The notes beneath the pieces were generated by a model. That model had not been told where the DNA came from, searched no databases, and saw only the letters and a program-made list of their open reading frames with translations. Positions 58,056 to 64,000 of a DNA stretch of 64,000 nucleotides are shown one piece after another. Numbering within the stretch: position 1 is the first letter of the stretch; each line of letters opens with the position of its first letter. The translations under genes and the position numbers were made by a program. This DNA is from Lachnospiraceae bacterium (GTDB lineage: Bacteria; Bacillota; Clostridia; Lachnospirales; Lachnospiraceae). The DNA lies in contig CAJTDX010000015.1 of NCBI GenBank assembly GCA_910575155.1, positions 1 to 64,000 of the forward strand, in the 5' to 3' direction.

Positions 58056-58427
58056 ATGACGAGATTTGAAAGGGAGATAAGCGGCAGCCTTGGGGAGTTC
58101 TGGAAGAAGAACGCAGAGGAGGAAGTAAGGAAAGCGGTGGCGCAGGCGGAAACACAGGCGACAGTCGATGCGGACGGCGCAATCAGATGGGAAAGCAACG
58201 GGCGGTACCTGATGGATGACTTCTGCGAAAAGCTGGAATACGCAGGCTACGCTTTTGACAGGGAGGCTACGGCAAAGAAACGGGATGCACAGAATGCGGA
58301 GAGCCTTGCACAGTACCGCAGGAACGACAGGGGGCTTTCCGGGGAGGCGCTTGCGGAGGCAAGGGCGGCATTCGGGGAAGGGGCAACGGTGGTGGATGTG
58401 CTGACCGGGAGGAAAACAAGGCTTTAA
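58056..58427 (+). CDS. phage accessory protein, MTRFER group (123 aa)
   Basis: A 123-residue protein starting MTRFEREI, like the small protein at 40223 behind the same leader. It is helical and charged (GEFWKKNAEEEVRKAVAQAE), with an EYAGYAFDREATAKKRDAQN middle and a glycine-ending C-terminus. The function is unknown. It lies between tail and lysis genes with a terminator after it, a typical moron position. Confidence 0.7.
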   Translation: MTRFEREISGSLGEFWKKNAEEEVRKAVAQAETQATVDADGAIRWESNGRYLMDDFCEKLEYAGYAFDREATAKKRDAQNAESLAQYRRNDRGLSGEALAEARAAFGEGATVVDVLTGRKTRL

Positions 58428-58461
58428 GGCATAAAACAAAACTGAATAATACTGGAAACTG

Positions 58462-58492
58462 GCGGATGCCCACAGCGGGCACCCGCTTTTTT
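58462..58492 (+). terminator. terminator after the accessory gene
   Basis: GCGGATGCCC (58462-58471) pairs with GGGCACCCGC (58477-58486) with one mismatch, followed by six T residues. Confidence 0.85.
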
Positions 58493-58526
58493 CATACACA
58501 AAAATCTTTTAAAGGAGGGTTTCACT

Positions 58527-58946
58527 ATGAAGGAATTCTGGAACACGATTCAACTCATTTTTGCAGGCATCGGGGGATGGCTCGGCTGGTTCCTCGGCGG
58601 CTGTGACGGGCTGCTGTATGCGCTGATTGCCTTTGTCGTGGTGGATTATATCACGGGCGTGATGTGTGCCGCGGCAGATAAGAAGCTGTCCAGCGAGGTG
58701 GGCTTCAAGGGCATCGCAAAGAAGGTGCTGATCTTCCTGCTGGTGGGGATTGCCAATATCCTCGATGTGCAGGTCATCGGCACGGGGAGCGTCCTGCGGA
58801 CGGCCATCATCTTTTTCTATATCTCCAACGAGGGCGTGAGCCTTCTGGAGAATGCCGGACACCTTGGGCTTCCCATCCCGGAAAAGCTGAAGGACATCCT
58901 GGCGCAGCTCCATGACAGGGCAGAAAGCGGGAAGGGGGACGAGTAA
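58527..58946 (+). CDS. holin (Cph1/TcdE-like, holin family 4)
   Basis: A 139-residue membrane protein with three hydrophobic segments: IQLIFAGIGGWLGWFLGG, LLYALIAFVVVDYITGVMC, and ILIFLLVGIANILDVQVIG, with a further AIIFFYISNEGVSLL. The VVDYITGV block is the mark of toxin-secretion/phage-lysis holins of clostridia. It opens the membrane at the end of the lytic cycle so that the endolysin encoded 2 bases downstream can reach the wall. AAAGGAGGGTTTCACT precedes the ATG. Confidence 0.92.
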   Translation: MKEFWNTIQLIFAGIGGWLGWFLGGCDGLLYALIAFVVVDYITGVMCAAADKKLSSEVGFKGIAKKVLIFLLVGIANILDVQVIGTGSVLRTAIIFFYISNEGVSLLENAGHLGLPIPEKLKDILAQLHDRAESGKGDE

Positions 58947-58948
58947 TT

Positions 58949-60460
58949 ATGAAACTGGCAGAAAGCATCCTGACAAGGAACCCCTGCTATGCGGCAGGGA
59001 GGAAGATCACGGTCAAGGGGCTGATGCTCCATTCCGTGGGCTGCCCACAGCCAAAGGCATCCGTTTTCATCAATAGCTGGAACAGCCCGGCGCATGACAG
59101 TTCCTGCGTCCATGGATTTATTGACGGGAACGATGGCACGGTGTATCAGACATTGCCGTGGAACCACAGGGGATGGCACTGCGGAAGCGGGAATAAAGGG
59201 AGCGGGAACAATACCCATATCGGGGTGGAGATGTGCGAGCCTGCGTGTATCAAATACACGGCAGGTTCAAATTTTACCTGCTCCGACATGGCGGCGGCAA
59301 AAGCAGTGGCGAAACGGACTTATGAGACGGCGGTGGAGCTGTTCGCCATGCTCTGTGAAAAGTACAGCCTTGACCCGCTTGCGGATGGCGTCATCATCAG
59401 CCATAAGGAAGGGTGCAGCCGGGGCATTGCCAGCAACCACGGCGACCCGGAACATTTATGGACGCAGCTTGGCTTGGGGTACACGATGGACGGATTCCGT
59501 AAAGCGGTCAAGGCGGCAATGGGTAGTCCATCATCCGGCACGGATGGATACACCAAGATTATGGGAAATGCCGTGGCAACAGCGGAGCAGATGGAGGCAT
59601 ACCTCAAGGCGACAAATCCGAGTGTGGCGCAGTCTGTCCTCGACATGGTTCCGCTGTACCTTTCAGAAGGGAAAACGGAAGGGGTGCGGGGCGATGTCGC
59701 CTTTGCGCAGTCCTGCCTTGAGACCGGGAAATTCGGTTTCTCCGGCTCTGCGGTCACACTGGATCAGAACAACTTCTGCGGCATGGGCGTGACTTCAAAC
59801 GGCGTGAAGGGGAATTCCTTTGACACGCCGCAGCTCGGCATCCGGGCGCAGGTGCAGCACTTAAAAGCCTATGCTTCCACGGAGGCACTGAAGAACGCCT
59901 GCGTTGACCCGCGTTTCCAGTATGTCACAAGGGGCTGTGCGGAATATGTGGAGTGGCTTGGGCAGAAAGAGAACCCGGATGGGAAAGGATGGGCAACAGG
60001 AGCCGGCTATGGGGAGAAAATCCTCACGATACTGAAAGGCATCCTCGGCACGGCGGGAGGGGCAGCTTCTTCTGCTCCTGCAGAAACGGAAATCTGGTAC
60101 CGCGTCCGCAAGACCTGGGCAGACGCTGCCTCGCAGAAAGGGGCATTTAAGGTCCTGGAGAACGCAAAGAAATGTGCGGATGAGAATCCGGGGTATTCCG
60201 TGTTTGATGAATCCGGGAAGGCGGTGTATGCCAGTGCGGCAGCGTTCAAACCGTATCTGGTGAGGGTAACCATCACCAACTTAAACATCCGGAAAGGTCC
60301 GGGCGCCAACTACGATAGGACCGGGAAATATACGGGAATCGGCTCTTTCACGATTGTGGATGAGGCAGATGGTGAAGGAGCATCCAAGTGGGGATTACTG
60401 AAATCCTACCAGAGTGGACGCAATGGATGGGTGAGTCTGGATTACGCAAAGAGGGTATAA
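58949..60460 (+). CDS. endolysin: amidase plus glucosaminidase plus SH3
   Basis: A 503-residue lysin. Residues about 1-180 are an N-acetylmuramoyl-L-alanine amidase of type 2 (GLMLHSVGCPQPKASVFINS, VHGFIDGNDGTVYQTLPWNH, GVEMCEP). Residues about 215-365 are a glucosaminidase domain (EGVRGDVAFAQSCLETGKFG, GIRAQVQHLKAYASTEAL). A short SPOR-like stretch (WYRVRKTWADAASQKGAFKV) is followed by an SH3 wall-binding domain (VTITNLNIRKGPGANYDRTG). Two cutting specificities in one protein and no signal peptide fit holin-dependent release. Confidence 0.92.
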   Translation: MKLAESILTRNPCYAAGRKITVKGLMLHSVGCPQPKASVFINSWNSPAHDSSCVHGFIDGNDGTVYQTLPWNHRGWHCGSGNKGSGNNTHIGVEMCEPACIKYTAGSNFTCSDMAAAKAVAKRTYETAVELFAMLCEKYSLDPLADGVIISHKEGCSRGIASNHGDPEHLWTQLGLGYTMDGFRKAVKAAMGSPSSGTDGYTKIMGNAVATAEQMEAYLKATNPSVAQSVLDMVPLYLSEGKTEGVRGDVAFAQSCLETGKFGFSGSAVTLDQNNFCGMGVTSNGVKGNSFDTPQLGIRAQVQHLKAYASTEALKNACVDPRFQYVTRGCAEYVEWLGQKENPDGKGWATGAGYGEKILTILKGILGTAGGAASSAPAETEIWYRVRKTWADAASQKGAFKVLENAKKCADENPGYSVFDESGKAVYASAAAFKPYLVRVTITNLNIRKGPGANYDRTGKYTGIGSFTIVDEADGEGASKWGLLKSYQSGRNGWVSLDYAKRV

Positions 60461-60470
60461 GTGGTTTTGG

Positions 60471-60515
60471 CGCCTGCAGGAGTTCCTTCCGGGATTCCTG
60501 CAGGCGTTATTTTTT
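60471..60515 (+). terminator. terminator of the late operon
   Basis: CGCCTGCAGGA (60471-60481) pairs perfectly with TCCTGCAGGCG (60496-60506), followed by TTATTTTTTTTT. Confidence 0.92.
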
Positions 60516-60526
60516 TTTGGAAAAAT

Positions 60527-60563
60527 ACCCCGCCGAACTGCGGTCCAAATCTCCGTATAGTGA
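60527..60563 (+). promoter_or_regulatory. ECF-type promoter box, copy 2
   Basis: ACCCCGCCGAAC (60527-60538), then AAATCTCCGTATAGTGA ending at 60563. GAAC to CGTA is 15 bases, as in copy 1 at 20365. It directly follows the late terminator and precedes the HTH gene, so it should drive the integration module. Confidence 0.65.
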
Positions 60564-60575
60564 GGAGGCGTTTTT

Positions 60576-60998
60576 ATGACTGACAGGCAAAAAGACATGA
60601 TACGGCAGATGAGGGCTGAGGGCTATGGATATATAAGGATTGCGCAGGAACTTGGTATTTCAGAGAACACAGTAAAATCATTCTGCCAGAGGAAGGGACT
60701 GAGTGCAGGGAAAATAAAAGCGGCGGTGCCGTCTGCGGATGGGAGTAGGGGTATCTGCCCATGCTGCGGGGCAAAGGTAGTGCAGAATCCGGGGCGGAAA
60801 GCAAAGAAATTCTGTTCCGATAAATGCAGGAATAAGTGGTGGAACAGCCATCCGGAGCAGGTGGGGCGTAAGGCAAATTATGAATTTGTATGCGCGCACT
60901 GCAAAAAGCCGTTCATGGCCTACGGCAATGCCGGCAGAAAATACTGCTGCCATGCGTGTTATGTGGCTGACAGGTTCGGAGGTGGCGCGGATGAGTGA
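60576..60998 (+). CDS. HTH protein with two zinc fingers
   Basis: A 140-residue regulator. Residues 1-45 are a sigma region 4/resolvase-like helix-turn-helix (MIRQMRAEGYGYIRIAQELG, then ISENTVKSFCQRKGL). Two zinc fingers follow, CPCCGAKVV...CSDKC and CAHCKKPF...CCHAC. GAGGAGGCGTTTTT precedes the ATG. Such proteins always sit ahead of the serine recombinases in this prophage group and may act as recombination directionality factor or regulator; that is inference. Confidence 0.8.
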   Translation: MTDRQKDMIRQMRAEGYGYIRIAQELGISENTVKSFCQRKGLSAGKIKAAVPSADGSRGICPCCGAKVVQNPGRKAKKFCSDKCRNKWWNSHPEQVGRKANYEFVCAHCKKPFMAYGNAGRKYCCHACYVADRFGGGADE

Positions 60999-61209
60999 GG
61001 AGCAGTTCCGAAACGAGAAAATATACCATGCCACCATGAATATAGCGAAATCCCTCATGGAGCAGGGGGCAATGACGGCAGAGGAGTACGGTCAGATTGA
61101 TACAATTTTCCGGGAAAAATACCGCCCGATTTTGGTTAGTTTACAGACCGAAATGAGTGGATATAAAGCTGGTTCTATGGCATCATGTGACACTGACAAG
61201 GAGGGATGA
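60991..61209 (+). CDS. SHOCT-like small protein (72 aa)
   Basis: A 72-residue protein starting inside the end of the previous gene. The block EKIYHATMNIAKSLMEQGAM then TAEEYGQIDTIFREKYRP is that of the SHOCT-like small proteins commonly encoded just before prophage recombinases. A role as recombinase accessory factor is plausible because of constant position. One base separates it from the recombinase start. Confidence 0.75.
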   Translation: MSEEQFRNEKIYHATMNIAKSLMEQGAMTAEEYGQIDTIFREKYRPILVSLQTEMSGYKAGSMASCDTDKEG

Positions 61210-61210
61210 T

Positions 61211-62722
61211 ATGCCGAGAATCAGCGTAATCGGGCAGGTTCTGCCGGAACTGAAAAAGAGGAAAAAAGTGGCGGCTTATGCGAGGGTGTCGATGGAGACG
61301 GAAATGCTCCTCCATTCCCTTTCCGCGCAGGTCAGCCATTACAACGAATTGATACAAAAAAATCCTGATTGGGAGTTTGCGGGCATATATGCAGATGAGG
61401 GCATCAGCGGAAGGGACACAAGCCACCGCGACGACTTCAACAGGCTGATTGCGGACTGCGATGCCGGGAAGATTGACATGGTGCTGGTAAAATCCATCAG
61501 CCGCTTTGCAAGGGATACCGTGGACACCCTGACGGTGACGAGGCACCTGAAGGAGCTTGGGATTGATGTTTATTTTGAAAGGGAAAACATTCACTCCATC
61601 TCCGATGAGGGCGAGCTGCTGCTTACCCTGCTTGCGTCCTTCGCGCAGGAAGAATCGCGCAGCATTTCCGAGAATGTGAAGTGGGGCATCCGGAAACGGT
61701 TTGAAAAGGGCATCCCGAACGGGCATAAAGCGCCATACGGATATGAATGGGACGGGGAAATGTACCGGGCCATACCGGAGCAGGGCGAGGTCATAAAGGA
61801 AATTTTTGCAAAATACCTTTCCGGCGCATCCGCCTATGGGATTGCAAAGGAACTTTCGGAACGGGGCGTCACGGGGCAGAAAGGCGTGCCGATGGACGAC
61901 TCCACCATCAAGTTCATTCTCACAAACCCTTCCTACACGGGCTCCATGCTCCTGCAGAAGAATTTTATTTCCGAGGGGCATACGAGGAAAAGGAATAAGG
62001 GCGAACTGCCCATGTACATGGTGGAAGGGATGTTTGAGCCGCTTATCCTGCAGGCAGATTTTGAAAAGGCACAGCTTATACGGAAACAGCGGGCAGATGC
62101 CGCCGCCAATAAAAACCCCACGCTCACGGCTTTTTCCGGACTGGTGAGGTGCGGGGAATGCGGCTGCTCGGCCAGCAGGCGCACCACGAAGTATGGCAAG
62201 AAATGGAACTGCAATACCAGGGAACGCAAGGGGAAAGACGTGTGCGGTTTCCGGCCAATATATGAAACCGAACTGGAGCAGGCGGCGGCCGCCGCGCTGG
62301 GGCTTGCCGCCTTTGACGGGGATGCCGTCAGAAGGGAGGTCAGCCGGATTGTCATAAATGCAGACCGTATTGAATTCCGAATGAAAAATGGAAAGGCAAA
62401 AGAGGTCATGCGGGCATACCAAAGGGGCCGCAGCGCCTTTTCGCAGAAAATCACCTGCGGGTGCTGCGGCAGGAAACTGGAATGCGATTACTGGAAGATG
62501 GGCCCGAAAGGGCAGAAGAAAAAATATAAGGTGTGGGTGTGCCGGGGATGCTCCTTCCGCAGGCTGCTGGATGATGATTTCCGGGAAGCGGTGGCGGAAG
62601 TCCTGGGGCGGGAGGATTGCGAACCCCGTTTTGTGAAGGAGGTTGCAGGCGTGACGGCATACGAGGACAGGTTTGAATTTCACTTTACAGATGGGGAGGT
62701 GGCAGAATGGCAAAGAGAGTAA
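61211..62722 (+). CDS. large serine recombinase 1
   Basis: A 503-residue site-specific recombinase. The N-terminal catalytic domain has the nucleophile S27 (YARVSMET) and the supporting arginines in KSISRFARDTVDTL. The recombinase domain follows (GHKAPYGYEWDGEMYRAIPE, MDDSTIKFILTNPSYTG), then a zinc ribbon with cysteine pairs (CGECGCSAS...CGFRP) and a second ribbon (CGCCGRKLE...CRGC). GGAGGGATGAT precedes the ATG. It overlaps the second recombinase by 16 bases. Confidence 0.93.
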   Translation: MPRISVIGQVLPELKKRKKVAAYARVSMETEMLLHSLSAQVSHYNELIQKNPDWEFAGIYADEGISGRDTSHRDDFNRLIADCDAGKIDMVLVKSISRFARDTVDTLTVTRHLKELGIDVYFERENIHSISDEGELLLTLLASFAQEESRSISENVKWGIRKRFEKGIPNGHKAPYGYEWDGEMYRAIPEQGEVIKEIFAKYLSGASAYGIAKELSERGVTGQKGVPMDDSTIKFILTNPSYTGSMLLQKNFISEGHTRKRNKGELPMYMVEGMFEPLILQADFEKAQLIRKQRADAAANKNPTLTAFSGLVRCGECGCSASRRTTKYGKKWNCNTRERKGKDVCGFRPIYETELEQAAAAALGLAAFDGDAVRREVSRIVINADRIEFRMKNGKAKEVMRAYQRGRSAFSQKITCGCCGRKLECDYWKMGPKGQKKKYKVWVCRGCSFRRLLDDDFREAVAEVLGREDCEPRFVKEVAGVTAYEDRFEFHFTDGEVAEWQRE

Positions 62723-64000
62723 CAACCATACCCGCCACGCTGAACCGGTTTGACTCCAGGCCGATTGCGGCGGCGAAAAAGCGGAAGACGGCGGGGTATG
62801 CGAGGGTATCCACGGATTCCGAGGAACAGGCGACAAGCTATGAGGCGCAGGTCGATTATTACACCCGGTACATAAACGGCCGGGAGGACTGGGAGTTTGC
62901 CGGAGTGTATACGGACGAAGGCATCTCCGCAACGAACACAAAAAAGCGCGACGGTTTTAACCAGATGATTGAGGATGCACTGGCGGGGAAGATTGACCTC
63001 ATCGTCACGAAATCGGTCAGCCGGTTCGCAAGGAACACGGTGGATTCCCTGACCACGGTAAGGAAGCTGAAGGAGAAGGGCATCGAGGTTTATTTTGAAA
63101 AAGAGAACATCTACACGCTGGATTCCAAGGGCGAGCTGCTCATCACCATCATGAGCTCCCTTGCGCAGGAGGAATCGCGGAGCATTTCGGAGAACACCAC
63201 ATGGGGTAAGCGGAAGCAGTTCGCGGACGGCAAAGGCAGCCTTGCCTACAGCACTTTCCTTGGATACGAGAAAGGGGAAGACGGCAGCCTGAGAGTGAAC
63301 CCGGAGCAGGCGGAAACGGTAAAGCTGATATACCAGTTGTTCCTGCAGGGATTGAGCCCATATGCCATCGGTAAGAAGCTGACGGGGCTTGGCATCAAGA
63401 GCCCCGCAGGGAAGGACACCTGGCACCAGAGTTCCGTCAAGAGCATCCTGACTAACGAAAAGTACAAAGGGGACGCGCTCCTGCAGAAGCAGTACACGGC
63501 GGACTTCCTTACGAAGAAACGGAAGAAGAACCAGGGGGAGATTCCGCAGTATTATGTGGAGGGGAACCACGAGGCGATCATCCCTCCCGAAACATGGGAG
63601 CTGGTGCAGGAGGAAATGGAGCGGCGGAAAAGTATGGACGCAAGGTACAGCAGCGCGAGCATATTTTCCTCGAAGATTAAGTGTTCCGAGTGCGGGAACT
63701 GGTACGGCTCCAAGGTATGGCACTCGCAGGACAAATACCGCAGGGTGATTTTCCAGTGCAACCGCAAGTTCAAAAACGATAAGAAATGCCGGACGCCGCA
63801 CCTTACCGAGGATGAGATAAAGGATGCCTTCGTGAAAGCCGTCAATGCGGTCATCCCGGAAAAGGATGAGCTGATAGCGAACACCAAGGTGATGATGCGG
63901 ACATTATGCGACACTACGGAGCTGGAGGTGGAGCAGAGCCGGTTTCTGACTGAGACGAAGATGGTGGCGGAAATGGTAAAAAGGATTGTGGCGGAAAACA
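62707..64000 (+). CDS. large serine recombinase 2 (runs off the window)
   Basis: An open frame from ATG 62707 (GGGGAGGTGGCAG upstream) to the window edge, 431 residues visible and no stop. The catalytic serine is S35 (YARVSTDSEEQ), followed by KSVSRFARNTVDSLTTV and the recombinase domain (WHQSSVKSILTNEKYKGDAL). The zinc ribbon begins CSECGNWYG and closes with CNRKFKNDKKC. It resembles the first recombinase in the catalytic domain but differs in the DNA-binding part. Two recombinases in a row suggest that both are needed, or that one is for excision. Confidence 0.9.
   Translation, partial: MAKRVTTIPATLNRFDSRPIAAAKKRKTAGYARVSTDSEEQATSYEAQVDYYTRYINGREDWEFAGVYTDEGISATNTKKRDGFNQMIEDALAGKIDLIVTKSVSRFARNTVDSLTTVRKLKEKGIEVYFEKENIYTLDSKGELLITIMSSLAQEESRSISENTTWGKRKQFADGKGSLAYSTFLGYEKGEDGSLRVNPEQAETVKLIYQLFLQGLSPYAIGKKLTGLGIKSPAGKDTWHQSSVKSILTNEKYKGDALLQKQYTADFLTKKRKKNQGEIPQYYVEGNHEAIIPPETWELVQEEMERRKSMDARYSSASIFSSKIKCSECGNWYGSKVWHSQDKYRRVIFQCNRKFKNDKKCRTPHLTEDEIKDAFVKAVNAVIPEKDELIANTKVMMRTLCDTTELEVEQSRFLTETKMVAEMVKRIVAEN

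Noticed and set aside
61175-62941. 588-residue minus-strand frame opposite the first recombinase
   Set aside because: It is the antisense of a clear serine recombinase and shows only proline/arginine/histidine-rich noise.

Overview
The window is a piece of a Firmicutes chromosome, most likely a gut Lachnospiraceae or a related Clostridia. The signs are AGGAGG-type ribosome binding sites, a BceAB-like transporter with an XRE regulator, a DUF6033-type gene beside BlaI/M56, and a prophage of the type with a sigma-like first gene, DUF2800/DUF2815, a phage DNA polymerase I, VapE, a SNF2 helicase and large serine recombinases at the end. No rRNA, tRNA or CRISPR array was seen.

Positions 1 to about 18,700 are a mosaic, AT-rich accessory region. 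It starts with a MITE-like element and an intact IS1634-family transposon. Next come an XRE regulator, a lone RNA-polymerase-alpha-CTD-like protein, a polyvalent-protein (LPD3/PBECR-like) gene, a twice-frameshifted PD-(D/E)XK nuclease pseudogene and a Fic AMP-transferase with its own promoter. A long non-coding stretch with iteron-like repeats follows. Then come a TetR/YciI pair with visible twin operators, an XRE-DUF5680/radical-SAM pair flanked by related repeats, a BlaI/M56-peptidase cluster with several unrecognised soluble proteins and a lipoprotein, and a BceAB-like ABC transporter with an XRE membrane regulator.

From about 18,800 to the right edge the DNA is visibly GC-richer and forms an almost complete siphovirus-type (HK97-like) prophage, all on the + strand. 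The early/replication part (19.9-31.2 kb) has a sigma-like regulator, DUF2800 nuclease, DUF2815 ssDNA-binding protein, DNA polymerase, VapE primase-helicase, VRR-NUC nuclease, SNF2 helicase and a late-type regulator. The packaging part has HNH, small terminase, two DNA methyltransferases, an accessory block (amidoligase, gamma-glutamylcyclotransferase, DUF4314 and others) and the large terminase. The head part has portal, ClpP-like protease, major capsid protein and connectors. The tail part has major tail protein, chaperones joined by a -1 frameshift, tape measure, distal tail protein, Tal and a GH18 protein. Lysis is by a holin and a two-enzyme endolysin. The end carries an HTH/zinc-finger protein and two large serine recombinases, the second cut by the window edge, so the right attachment site lies outside.

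Three regulatory patterns stand out. A leader of about 120 bases occurs three times, with a fourth shorter relative, each in front of a moron-like accessory gene. Two near-identical ECF-type promoter boxes (GAAC-N15-CGTATAGTGA) sit just after the sigma-like gene and just before the integration module, which suggests a dedicated phage sigma regulon. A small structured element has two copies in the accessory island and a related inverted copy in front of the phage cyclotransferase gene. The most system-like gene groups are the phage amidoligase/cyclotransferase block and the BlaI/M56 cluster.
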